Assembly: GCA_018609665.1 (NCBI GenBank) | Contig: JAHENN010000071.1 | Location: 1 to 12,115, forward strand | DNA length: 12,115 nucleotides | Source: Haloarculaceae archaeon | GTDB lineage: Archaea > Halobacteriota > Halobacteria > Halobacteriales > Haloarculaceae | Direction of reading: 5' to 3' | Shown here: in pieces, positions 6,063-11,984 of the stretch | Layout of the letters: every line of letters begins with the position of its first letter | Numbering within the stretch: position 1 is the first letter of the stretch | Translations under genes and position numbers: made by a program | Notes under the pieces: model-generated | Told to the model about the DNA's origin: nothing | What the model saw: the letters and a program-made list of their open reading frames with translations, nothing else | The model's database searches: none

Positions 6063-6068
6063 GCTAAC
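6063..6068 (+). promoter_or_regulatory. Weak TATA-like box of pheS
   Basis: GCTAAC is centred about 27 bp upstream of the pheS ATG, with CGGAA just before it. No Shine-Dalgarno site precedes pheS, so a leaderless pheS transcript from here is a real alternative to read-through from the leader ORF. Confidence 0.35.
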
Positions 6069-6092
6069 AGCCAGCCACGCACACACACGCCA

Positions 6093-7595
6093 ATGAGACT
6101 GCCCGACACGCAGGTCGCGCTGCTGGAGGCCGCCAGCGCGACCGAGACGAAGACGGTCGCACAGCTCGCCGACGAACTCGGAGAAGACCCCGCCGCCGTC
6201 ACCCGGGCCGCCTTCGAGCTCAAGGAGGAGGGGCTGCTCGACGTCGAGGAGCACGTCGCCGAGGAGGTGGCCCTGACGGAGGAGGGCGACCGCTACCGCG
6301 ACGAGGGGCTGCCGGAGCGCCGGCTGTACGAGGCCGCCCTCGAGGTCGGCGCCGACGAGAGACCGGCTCCCATCGGCCGGCTGGTCGGCGCCGCCGACCT
6401 CGACGGCGAGGCGGTCGACATCGCGCTGACGAACCTCGCCCGGAAGGGGCTGGGGGAGATCGACGACGGCGCGGTGCTCGTCGACCCCGACGCCGGCGAC
6501 GACCCGGAGGCCGAGGCGCTGTCGGCCGTCGCGGAGGGGTCGACCGGCTACCTCGATTCGGGCGTCCTCGACCGGCTGGAATCCCGGGGGCTGCTCGAAC
6601 GGACCGAGACGACGGTCCGGTCGGTGACGCTGTCCGACGACGGCGTCACCGTCCTGATGGAGGGCGTCGAGGCCGCCGAGACCGTCGGCCAGGTGACGCC
6701 GGAACTGCTGACCTCCGGCGAGTGGGCCGACGTCGAGTTCGCCGACTACAACGTCGAGGCCGACGCCGGGACGGTCGCCGGCGGCCGCGAGCACATCCTC
6801 AGGCGGACCGCCAACCGCGTGAAGGACGTCCTCGTCGGCATGGGGTTCCGGGAGATGGAGGGCCCCCACGCCGACGCGGAGTTCTGGATCAACGACTGTC
6901 TGTTCATGCCGCAGGACCACCCGGCCCGGACCCACTGGGACCAGTTCGGGCTGGAGGTGCCGCCGATGGAGTCGGTCCCCGAGGACCTGCTGGAGCGCGT
7001 CGAGGACGCCCACCGGAACGGCGTCGGCGAGGACGGCGACGGCTACCACTCGCCGTGGACGCCGGAGGTGGCGAAACAGGTCGACCTGCGGGGCCACACC
7101 ACGTCGCTGTCGATGCGGCACCTCTCGGGGTTCGCGGCGGGCGAACTGGAGCCGCCCCAGCGGTACTTCAGTGTCGAGAAGGTGTACCGCAACGACACGC
7201 TCGACCCGACGCACCTGCTGGAGTTCTTCCAGATCGAGGGGTGGGTGATGGCCGAGGAGCTGTCGGTGCGGGACCTGATGGGGACGTTCACGGAGTTCTA
7301 CGAGCAGTTCGGCATCACCGACCTGGAGTTCAAGCCCCACTACAACCCCTACACGGAGCCGAGCTTCGAGCTGTTCGGCGAACACCCGGAGACGGGGGAG
7401 CTGATCGAGATCGGCAACTCCGGGATCTTCCGCGAGGAGGTGTTGTCGCCGCTGGGCGTCGACGGCGACGTGATGGCCTGGGGGCTGGCCCTGGAGCGGC
7501 TGCTGATGCTGATGTACGGCTTCGAGGACATCCGCGACGTCCACGGGACGCTGTGTGACCTCGAGCTGCTGCGGAACGTGGAGGTGGTGCACTGA
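6093..7595 (+). CDS. pheS: Phenylalanine-tRNA ligase, alpha subunit
   Basis: PheS is the catalytic subunit of the (alpha-beta)2 enzyme that charges tRNA-Phe in the cytoplasm. The 500-residue length fits the archaeal/eukaryotic-type subunit. Residues 1-200 form the N-terminal winged-helix-rich region that contacts tRNA, starting M-R-L-P-D-T-Q-V-A-L-L-E-A and rich in helix-turn-helix-like segments. The class II core follows. The motif 1 region is near 233-268. Motif 2 is near 358-383 (Y-F-S-V-E-K-V-Y-R-N-D-T then H-L-L-E-F-F-Q-I-E-G). The conserved N-P-Y-T-E-P-S is at 418-424, and motif 3 is at 464-475 (G-L-A-L-E-R-L-L-M-L). The TGA at 7593 overlaps the pheT ATG by one base. No Shine-Dalgarno precedes the start, suggesting leaderless translation. 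It is preceded by a possible Phe leader ORF and hairpin. Confidence 0.98.
   Translation: MRLPDTQVALLEAASATETKTVAQLADELGEDPAAVTRAAFELKEEGLLDVEEHVAEEVALTEEGDRYRDEGLPERRLYEAALEVGADERPAPIGRLVGAADLDGEAVDIALTNLARKGLGEIDDGAVLVDPDAGDDPEAEALSAVAEGSTGYLDSGVLDRLESRGLLERTETTVRSVTLSDDGVTVLMEGVEAAETVGQVTPELLTSGEWADVEFADYNVEADAGTVAGGREHILRRTANRVKDVLVGMGFREMEGPHADAEFWINDCLFMPQDHPARTHWDQFGLEVPPMESVPEDLLERVEDAHRNGVGEDGDGYHSPWTPEVAKQVDLRGHTTSLSMRHLSGFAAGELEPPQRYFSVEKVYRNDTLDPTHLLEFFQIEGWVMAEELSVRDLMGTFTEFYEQFGITDLEFKPHYNPYTEPSFELFGEHPETGELIEIGNSGIFREEVLSPLGVDGDVMAWGLALERLLMLMYGFEDIRDVHGTLCDLELLRNVEVVH
7580..7586 (+). promoter_or_regulatory. Shine-Dalgarno site of pheT inside pheS
   Basis: GGAGGTG, a near-complete match to the archaeal anti-SD, ends 8 nt before the pheT ATG. 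It is made of the pheS codons near its C-terminus (N-V-E-V-V-H). It explains how pheT, which overlaps the pheS stop by one base, is translated at matching levels. Confidence 0.8.
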
Positions 7596-9406
7596 TGCCC
7601 GTCGTCGACGTCGACCCCGACGAGCTGCGGCGGCTGACCGGGACCGAGCGGGACGACGAGACGCTGAAGTCCGACCTCTTCGCGCTCGGGCTGGAGTTCG
7701 AGGGCGAGACCGACGACGGGGCGTTCCGGCTGGAGTTCGCCCCCGACCGGCTGGACCGGCTGTCGGTGGAGGGCATCGCCCGCTCGCTGCGCTACCAGTA
7801 CGGCACGGACCGCGGCGTCCACGTGCCGGACTGCACCGACGCCGAGTGGACCATCGAGGTCGACGACTCCGTGCCGGACGAGCGGCCGTACGTCACCGGC
7901 GCGGTCGTCCGGGGGCTGGACCTCGGCGAGGCCGAACTGGAGTCGGTCATCCAGCTGCAGGAGAAGCTCCACGCGACGATGGGACGGGGCCGGGCGAAGG
8001 GCGCAATCGGCGTCCACGACCTGACGATGCTGAAGCCGGCCGGCCCCGACAAGCGGGTCGTCTACCGCGGCATCGACCCCGAGGGCGACACGTTCGTCCC
8101 GCTGGACGACGACGCCGAGCGGACGCCGGCGGCGGTGCTGGAAACCCATCCTGTCGGCGAGACGTACGGCGACCTCGTCGCCGGCCTCGAGCGGTACCCC
8201 GCCATCTACGACGACATCGGCCTCTTTTCGTTCCCGCCGGTGATCAACGGCCGGCGGACGGAGGTCGAGGCCGGCTCGCGGGACCTGCTGGTCGAGATGA
8301 CCGGCACCGACCAGTGGACCGTCGACCGAATGCTGGCCATCGTCTGCTACGCCCTGGACGCCCGCGGCGGACAGCTCGAGGCCGTGACCGTCGAGTACGA
8401 CGACCGCGAGCTGCGGCGGCCGGACCTCTCGACGACGACGAAGACGGTCTCCCACGAGCGCATCGAACGGACGCTCGGCGTCGATATCGCCGGCGAGGAC
8501 GTCGTCGACCTGCTGGAGCGGTCGGGGCTCGACGCCGAACGGTCCGACGGCGACGACGACGACGGCGCCGACGAGCCCGACCTGGAGGCGGTGCCCTCCC
8601 ACGCGACCCGGACGGCCGGGACGACCGAGGCCGAGACCGAGGCCGACACCGGCGACGAGGGCGACGCCGACGACCTCGCCTACGACGTCGAGATCCCGGC
8701 CTACCGGGTCGACGTGCGCCACCCGGCGGACGTCGTCGACGACGTGGGCCGGGCCTACGGCTTCAACGACCTGGAGCCGCGGTATCCGGACGTCTCGACG
8801 GTCGGCGGCCGGAACGAGCGCTCGCGGCTGGAGGACGCCGCCCGCGACGCCCTCGTGGGGCTGGGCTTCGAGGACCTGCTGAACTTCCATCTGACCGGCG
8901 AGACGGAGCTGTTCGACCGGATGGGGCTGTCGCCGGACAACGACGCCGTCGGCGCCCGCGAGCCGGCGACCATCACCGAGCCGTACAGCGAGGCCTACAC
9001 CGTCGTCCGGACGTGGGCGCTGCCGTCGCTGCTGCTGGTGCTGGAGAACAACACCCACCGGGCGTACCCGCAGGACCTCGCGGAGATCGGCCTCGTCGCC
9101 GGCGTCGACGAGACGGAGCCGACCAACGTCGCCGAGGACCGCTCCGTCGCCGGGGTCGTCGCCCGGACCGACGCCTCCTACGAGGACGCCAAGGGTCGGC
9201 TGCAGGCCGTCGCCCGCGCGTTCGACGCGCGGCTGGAGACGCCCCCGACCGACCACCCCTCGTTCATCGACGGCCGGACCGCCGCGGTGGTGCTGGACGG
9301 GGAGTCGGTCGGCGTCGTCGGCGAACTCCACCCGCGGGTGCTGGTCGACCACGACCTGGAGGTGCCGGTCGCCGGCTTCGAGTTCCGGCTGGACGGGCTA
9401 CGATAG
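7595..9406 (+). CDS. pheT: Phenylalanine-tRNA ligase, beta subunit
   Basis: PheT pairs with PheS. In the family it carries the editing site that removes mischarged Tyr from tRNA-Phe, and structural domains. The 603-residue protein starts M-P-V-V-D-V-D-P-D-E-L-R-R-L-T-G, as in archaeal PheT. Residues 1-270 hold the archaeal-type N-terminal and B3/B4 editing region (L-E-F-A-P-D-R-L-D-R-L-S-V-E-G, then Y-D-D-I-G-L-F-S-F-P-P-V-I-N-G). B5 is at about 275-400 (I-P-A-Y-R-V-D-V-R-H-P-A-D-V-V-D-D-V-G-R-A-Y-G). The class II-like catalytic-fold domain (405-603) includes W-A-L-P-S-L-L and ends G-F-E-F-R-L-D-G-L-R. It lacks the bacterial EMAP/B2 and B8 domains. An acidic stretch (about 315-362) splits B5 and makes it longer than non-halophilic archaeal PheT. 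The TGATG overlap with pheS shows one operon. It converges on pyrD with 1 bp between stop codons. Confidence 0.97.
   Translation: MPVVDVDPDELRRLTGTERDDETLKSDLFALGLEFEGETDDGAFRLEFAPDRLDRLSVEGIARSLRYQYGTDRGVHVPDCTDAEWTIEVDDSVPDERPYVTGAVVRGLDLGEAELESVIQLQEKLHATMGRGRAKGAIGVHDLTMLKPAGPDKRVVYRGIDPEGDTFVPLDDDAERTPAAVLETHPVGETYGDLVAGLERYPAIYDDIGLFSFPPVINGRRTEVEAGSRDLLVEMTGTDQWTVDRMLAIVCYALDARGGQLEAVTVEYDDRELRRPDLSTTTKTVSHERIERTLGVDIAGEDVVDLLERSGLDAERSDGDDDDGADEPDLEAVPSHATRTAGTTEAETEADTGDEGDADDLAYDVEIPAYRVDVRHPADVVDDVGRAYGFNDLEPRYPDVSTVGGRNERSRLEDAARDALVGLGFEDLLNFHLTGETELFDRMGLSPDNDAVGAREPATITEPYSEAYTVVRTWALPSLLLVLENNTHRAYPQDLAEIGLVAGVDETEPTNVAEDRSVAGVVARTDASYEDAKGRLQAVARAFDARLETPPTDHPSFIDGRTAAVVLDGESVGVVGELHPRVLVDHDLEVPVAGFEFRLDGLR
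8537..8680 (+). other. Acidic insertion in the PheT B5 domain
   Basis: Residues about 315-362 are a low-complexity run of Asp, Glu, Thr, Ala and Gly (for example S-D-G-D-D-D-D-G-A-D and T-E-A-E-T-E-A-D-T-G-D-E-G) inserted between L-D-A-E and Y-D-V-E-I-P-A-Y-R-V-D, where B5 strands normally sit close together. It is probably a disordered surface loop. Confidence 0.7.
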
Positions 9407-9407
9407 G

Positions 9408-10460
9408 CTAAAGATCGGCGCCGACGGCCTCGGTCACGGAGTCGAAGCCGTCCCGGTCGAGCAGCTCGAGCAGCCCGCGGTTGATGTCGCGCGCGACGCC
9501 GGGGCCCTCGAAGACGAGCCCGGTGTACAGCTGGACGACCGAGGCGCCGTTGCGTATCTTCCGGTAGGCGCCCTCGGCGTCGGCGACGCCGCCGACGCCG
9601 ACGACGGGGACATCGGTGCGTTCGGCGACGAACCGGACCATGTCGGTCGCTTCCCCCTCGATGGGCGCCCCGGAGAGGCCGCCCTCCTCGTCGGCGGCGG
9701 TCCCGTGCAGTGAATCGGGGCGGTCGGTCGTGGTGTTCGTCGCGACGACGCCGTCGAGCCCGAGCTCCGAGACGATGTCACAGACCTCCTCGAGGGCCGG
9801 AATCGGCAGGTCGGGGGAGAGCTTCACCAGAAGCGGCGCGGCGCCGGCGTCCTGCAGCGTCCCGAGGATGGACTCCAGGCGGTCGCGGTTCTGGAGCTCC
9901 CGCAGCCCCGGCGTGTTCGGCGAGGAGACGTTGACGACGAAGTAGTCCCCGCCCGCGCGGACGCGCTCGAAGGTGTACAGGTAGTCCGCTTCGGCCTCGT
10001 CGTTGGGGGTCGACTTGGACTTGCCGAGGTTGACGCCGACCGGCACCCGGGCGTCGGTGTCGGCGAGCCGTTCGCCGATTACGTCGGCGCCGTCGTTGTT
10101 GAACCCCATACGGTTGACGAGGGCGTCGTCCTCGGGCAGGCGGAAGAGCCGCGGGCGGGGGTTGCCGGCCTGGGGTTCGGCGGTGACGCCGCCGACCTCG
10201 ACGTGGCCGAAGCCGAGCGCGGCCAGGGCGTTCGGGACCTCGGCGTTCTTGTCGAAGCCGGCGGCGACGCCGACCGGGTTGCGGAAGGTCTGCCCGAAGG
10301 CCTCGACCCGGAGCCGGGAGTCGACGACGGTGTAGTGGTCGGCGACCAGCTCCTCCAGTCGGGTGTCCTGGACGGCCGCGAGCAGTTCGTGGACCGTCCG
10401 GTGGGCGGTCTCCGGCGGCACCCGGAACAGCACCGGCTTCGCGGCGTCGTAGACGGTCAT
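9408..10460 (-). CDS. pyrD: Dihydroorotate dehydrogenase (quinone), class 2
   Basis: PyrD oxidises dihydroorotate to orotate in pyrimidine synthesis and passes electrons to membrane quinone. The 350-residue protein shows the class 2 plan. An N-terminal amphipathic helical segment (M-T-V-Y-D-A-A-K-P-V-L-F-R-V-P-P-E-T-A-H) acts as the quinone and membrane side. The flavin barrel has A-A-G-F-D-K-N (66-72), N-R-M-G-F-N-N (116-122), the catalytic Ser180 in N-V-S-S-P-N-T-P-G-L-R (177-187), T-N-T-T (241-244) and V-G-V-G-G-V (287-292). The ATG at 10460 is chosen because the class 2 N-terminus begins there, although the frame is open 58 codons upstream; a TATA-like box 25-30 bp upstream fits. Its 3' end meets pheT tail to tail with only 1 bp between stop codons, so the mRNAs must overlap or end inside the genes. 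Confidence 0.97.
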   Translation of the reverse strand: MTVYDAAKPVLFRVPPETAHRTVHELLAAVQDTRLEELVADHYTVVDSRLRVEAFGQTFRNPVGVAAGFDKNAEVPNALAALGFGHVEVGGVTAEPQAGNPRPRLFRLPEDDALVNRMGFNNDGADVIGERLADTDARVPVGVNLGKSKSTPNDEAEADYLYTFERVRAGGDYFVVNVSSPNTPGLRELQNRDRLESILGTLQDAGAAPLLVKLSPDLPIPALEEVCDIVSELGLDGVVATNTTTDRPDSLHGTAADEEGGLSGAPIEGEATDMVRFVAERTDVPVVGVGGVADAEGAYRKIRNGASVVQLYTGLVFEGPGVARDINRGLLELLDRDGFDSVTEAVGADL

Positions 10461-10484
10461 TGGAGGAAGAGGCCGGCCGAGCGG

Positions 10485-10490
10485 CTTAAG
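10485..10490 (-). promoter_or_regulatory. TATA-like box of pyrD
   Basis: The palindrome CTTAAG lies 25-30 bp upstream of the pyrD ATG, preceded on the minus strand by GAAACCGCG, a BRE-like context. This supports leaderless initiation at 10460. Confidence 0.6.
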
Positions 10491-10527
10491 AGACGCGGTT
10501 TCACGGCACGGCGCGGCTGTCGCGCGG

Positions 10528-10725
10528 TCAGAAGTCGTGTTCGACCTCGTCGGGGTCGGCCTTCTGGATGATGATTTTCCCGTCCCGGACCCGAACGAAG
10601 ACCTCGTCGCCGATCTCCATCCCGGCGACGGCAAGCTCGTCCTCGTGGAGGTTCACGTGGACGTTGTGGTACTCCCCATCGTCGTCCTTGGCGCCACTGG
10701 GGCTGAGCTTCTTCTTTCGCACCAT
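10528..10725 (-). CDS. Small AbrB/SpoVT-like protein (65 aa)
   Basis: This 65-residue protein starts M-V-R-K-K-K-L-S-P-S-G and ends D-P-D-E-V-E-H-D-F. Residues about 34-55 (A-G-M-E-I-G-D-E-V-F-V-R-V-R-D-G-K-I-I-I-Q-K) match the swapped-hairpin AbrB pattern: a G-D-x-V/F beta strand followed by a second strand ending I-I-I-x-K. In AbrB families this fold dimerises and binds DNA, often as a regulator or antitoxin. The N-terminal strand seen in AbrB is replaced by a Lys-rich start and an acidic linker, so function is uncertain. The start at 10725 is set by a TATA-like box 31-41 bp upstream. A GTG at 10752 is also in frame but sits between the TATA box and the expected transcript start. pyrD follows 67 bp downstream on the same strand with its own promoter. 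No toxin-like partner is visible. Confidence 0.75.
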   Translation of the reverse strand: MVRKKKLSPSGAKDDDGEYHNVHVNLHEDELAVAGMEIGDEVFVRVRDGKIIIQKADPDEVEHDF

Positions 10726-10755
10726 CGCGTTACGTTGGGTCGTTCCCCACACGAA

Positions 10756-10766
10756 CCATATAAGTG
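10756..10766 (-). promoter_or_regulatory. TATA box of the AbrB-like gene
   Basis: On the minus strand this reads CACTTATATGG, the clearest TATA box in the window apart from that of the MC1 gene. Transcription would begin near 10734, giving a 5' leader of only about 9 nt before the ATG at 10725. Confidence 0.65.
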
Positions 10767-10794
10767 TACCGTGCGCGCGGCGGCGTTTCGACGC

Positions 10795-10824
10795 GCGGGC
10801 TTGCGTCCTGGCGCGCGAGCCCGC
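10795..10824. repeat. 11-bp inverted repeat between divergent promoters
   Basis: GCGGGCTTGCG (10795-10805) pairs with CGCGAGCCCGC (10814-10824) around TCCTGGCG, with one G-T wobble. It lies between the promoters of the AbrB-like gene and MC1 and is outside both predicted transcripts. It could be a DNA-level cruciform or a regulator site. Confidence 0.5.
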
Positions 10825-10911
10825 AGTGTGGGTCCCCGAGTGCCGGCTCCGACGCGGGAGTGGCGGGCCGTTCGGCGGCCGGAATCCCCGCCCGTTCGGC
10901 CGGTTCGGGGG

Positions 10912-10923
10912 ATATATTTATAA
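10912..10923 (+). promoter_or_regulatory. TATA box of the MC1 gene
   Basis: ATATATTTATAA is a strong TATA element in a GC-rich context. Expected transcription starts near 10944, leaving an untranslated leader of about 18 nt that contains GGAGG at 10947-10951, 10 nt before the ATG. Confidence 0.75.
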
Positions 10924-10946
10924 CCTCATGTGTGCAGTTGTCTCAC

Positions 10947-10951
10947 GGAGG
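10947..10951 (+). promoter_or_regulatory. Shine-Dalgarno site of the MC1 gene
   Basis: GGAGG lies 10 nt before the ATG at 10962. It decides that start over in-frame upstream codons and marks this as one of the few leadered mRNAs here, possibly for high expression. Confidence 0.7.
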
Positions 10952-10961
10952 CGAGCAAACC

Positions 10962-11276
10962 ATGCCACGAGACGACGACAACAAGCGCAACTTCGCGCTC
11001 CGCGACCAGACCGGCAACGAGACGAGCGTCTTCTCCGGACGGACCCCCCGACAGGCGGCGCTGAAGGCGGCCCGGCGGCTCGACCCTGCCGGCGCCGAGC
11101 AGCACGCCGACCGCACGGAACTGCGGCTCCGCGAGAAGGGGACCAAGAAGGTCCACATCTACGAGGGATGGGCCTGGGAGGAGGAGGCCCCGGACGACAG
11201 CCCCGACTGGATGCCCGAGGAGATCACCGAGGCGAACGTCTCCAAAGAGGGCATCGAGCACCTCGAGGAAATCTAA
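10962..11276 (+). CDS. MC1-family non-histone chromosomal protein
   Basis: MC1 proteins bind DNA as monomers, bend it sharply and compact the archaeal chromosome. This 104-residue protein matches the family along its length. It has R-N-F-A-L-R-D (9-15), the highly conserved T-P-R-Q-A-A-L-K-A-A-R-R (28-39), R-L-R-E-K-G-T-K-K-V-H (55-65), and W-M-P-E-E-I-T at 83-89 for the loop whose Trp-Met-Pro contacts DNA in Methanosarcina MC1. Halophilic features are an acidic N-terminus (M-P-R-D-D-D-N) and an acidic stretch at 73-79 in place of neutral residues. It has a strong TATA box and Shine-Dalgarno site, fitting an abundant protein. The next gene is the rRNA operon. A T-run just after the stop (11286-11290) is a likely terminator. 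Confidence 0.95.
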   Translation: MPRDDDNKRNFALRDQTGNETSVFSGRTPRQAALKAARRLDPAGAEQHADRTELRLREKGTKKVHIYEGWAWEEEAPDDSPDWMPEEITEANVSKEGIEHLEEI

Positions 11277-11285
11277 ACACCCGCA

Positions 11286-11290
11286 TTTTT
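11286..11290 (+). terminator. T-run terminator of the MC1 gene
   Basis: TTTTT lies 10 nt after the MC1 stop codon, in the position of a simple archaeal U-run terminator. It separates MC1 from the rRNA promoter region. Confidence 0.5.
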
Positions 11291-11296
11291 CAGAAC

Positions 11297-11321
11297 GGCT
11301 ATGCACCCGGGTGCCGTAGCC
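11297..11321. repeat. Inverted repeat around GCACCCGGGTGC
   Basis: GGCTA (11297-11301) pairs with TAGCC (11317-11321), enclosing the perfect palindrome GCACCCGGGTGC (11303-11314). As RNA it could fold as a short hairpin 6 bp past the MC1 T-run. It also overlaps the stop codon of the possible minus-strand small ORF (11299-11301). Confidence 0.4.
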
Positions 11322-11424
11322 GCCGCTGCGCGGCCCTCACGCGGTCCGACCACGCGTACACGCGCGGGATGACGGCTCCGACTTCCAGCCGCGCGACATT
11401 CTCCCGACGGTCGTGAAACCGCAT
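11299..11424 (-). CDS. Possible 41-residue basic protein opposite the rRNA promoters
   Basis: Reading leftward from ATG 11424 there are 41 codons to TAG at 11299. The protein starts M-R-F-H-D-R-R-E-N-V and has a central I-P-R-V-Y-A-W-S-D and an Arg-rich end. Third codon positions are about 80% G or C, as in real genes here. CCTCC on the plus strand at 11434-11438 gives GGAGG on the minus strand, 9 nt before the ATG. CTTAAG at 11450-11455, the box of the first rRNA promoter-like element, sits 28 bp upstream. Against it: ten Arg and only four acidic residues in 41, unlike most halophile proteins. I do not recognise it. It may be chance. Confidence 0.35.
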   Translation of the reverse strand: MRFHDRRENVARLEVGAVIPRVYAWSDRVRAAQRRLRHPGA

Positions 11425-11440
11425 GACGTGACGCCTCCAC

Positions 11441-11455
11441 TTCGACGGGCTTAAG
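11441..11455 (+). promoter_or_regulatory. rRNA promoter-like element P1
   Basis: TTCGACGGG followed by CTTAAG matches the haloarchaeal rRNA promoter pattern (TTCGA-type upstream box, then a TATA-like box 9-10 nt on). Its CTTAAG is a perfect palindrome and could also drive the minus-strand small ORF. Confidence 0.6.
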
Positions 11456-11565
11456 ACGTTCACTCCCATCGTCTGTGACGCGAAGGACGCGGGGCGCGAC
11501 GCCCCGGACGAGACACGACGCGTGTCCCCTGTGCACCCGGCCGGGTCAGTCCGGCCGGAGGCGCG

Positions 11566-11581
11566 TTCCGACGCCCTTAAG
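11566..11581 (+). promoter_or_regulatory. rRNA promoter-like element P2
   Basis: TTCCGACGCC followed by CTTAAG and then TGTAA repeats the pattern of P1, 126 bp downstream of it. Confidence 0.6.
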
Positions 11582-11645
11582 TGTAACAGGGTGTTGGTGT
11601 TGAAGTACGCGGGCGGCGTGGAATCGCATTCCGGCGCCGTCCCGG

Positions 11646-11660
11646 TTCGATGCCCTTATA
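11646..11660 (+). promoter_or_regulatory. rRNA promoter-like element P3
   Basis: TTCGATGCC followed by CTTATA has the same spacing as P1, with the best TATA match of the set. It lies 79 bp after P2. Confidence 0.65.
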
Positions 11661-11756
11661 CGTGTGAGGGCGTTCGAATCAAAACACGAAGAACGGGCCG
11701 ACGCGGCCCGGCGGTCGGAGACGGTACATCCGCTTCCGCCCGTGAACCCGGACGCG

Positions 11757-11772
11757 TTCCGGTGGGTTTATG
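11757..11772 (+). promoter_or_regulatory. rRNA promoter-like element P4
   Basis: TTCCGGTGG followed by GTTTATG is the copy nearest the 16S gene. It lies 111 bp after P3 and about 213 bp before the mature 16S 5' end. Confidence 0.6.
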
Positions 11773-11859
11773 ACCCGCCAGAGCATACGTTCAGGTCCGA
11801 AGGAAATGAGGATTCCACCCCTGCGGTCCGCCGTACAGATGGGATCTGATGTCAGCCCT

Positions 11860-11903
11860 GGCAGTTCGGTGACACTCGGTCGGTCCGAGCGTCACTGAAC
11901 GCC
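11860..11903 (+). other. Long pre-rRNA leader hairpin
   Basis: The arms 11860-11873 and 11891-11903 pair as GGC(A)GTTCGGTGAC with GTCACTGAAC-GCC, with one A bulge and one G-U pair. An A/C mismatch follows, then CTCGG (11875-11879) pairs with CCGAG (11885-11889) around a TCGGT loop, giving about 18 pairs. It lies in the 5' leader of the rRNA precursor. It may belong to the processing region, but the 3' partner of the 16S processing stem lies outside the window. Confidence 0.6.
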
Positions 11904-11916
11904 GATAGACAACGAT

Positions 11917-11942
11917 GGAAACACACCCTTTGGGTGTGTTCC
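11917..11942 (+). other. Pre-rRNA leader hairpin 2
   Basis: GG-A-AACACACCC pairs with GGGTGTGTT-CC around a TTT loop: eleven pairs with one bulged A. Confidence 0.6.
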
Positions 11943-11952
11943 CGCCAAACCC

Positions 11953-11980
11953 TCCCCGAGCTGGGTAACAAGCTCGGGGA
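11953..11980 (+). other. Pre-rRNA leader hairpin 3, next to the 16S 5' end
   Basis: TCCCCGAGCT (11953-11962) pairs perfectly with AGCTCGGGGA (11971-11980) around GGGTAACA. Only four bases separate it from the mature 16S start. Confidence 0.65.
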
Positions 11981-11984
11981 ACAC

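Larger units (their letters stand above)
11277..11984 (+). other. 708-nt rRNA operon upstream region: what it holds
   Basis: This stretch has no confident protein gene. It holds the MC1 terminator, an inverted repeat (11297-11321), a possible minus-strand small ORF, four rRNA promoter-like elements (11441-11772) and three hairpins in the pre-16S leader (11860-11980). No tRNA gene is seen. Confidence 0.8.

Noticed and set aside
3495..7592. A 4.1-kb open minus-strand frame (1365 codons) antisense to the secreted-protein, SAH hydrolase and pheS genes
   Set aside because: It overlaps three well-supported genes, has low-complexity His/Arg/Val/Leu-rich content with no recognisable domain, and is the usual effect of GC-rich codon bias, which removes stops from one antisense frame.
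10726..10752. GTG at 10752 as the start of the AbrB-like protein
   Set aside because: It falls between the TATA box (10756-10766) and the expected transcript start, so it would not be in the mRNA.
11640..11690. GTTCGA sequences resembling a tRNA T-loop (11645-11650 and 11671-11679)
   Set aside because: No flanking stem pairs, anticodon arm or acceptor stem can be found; the first is the TTCGA box of an rRNA promoter.
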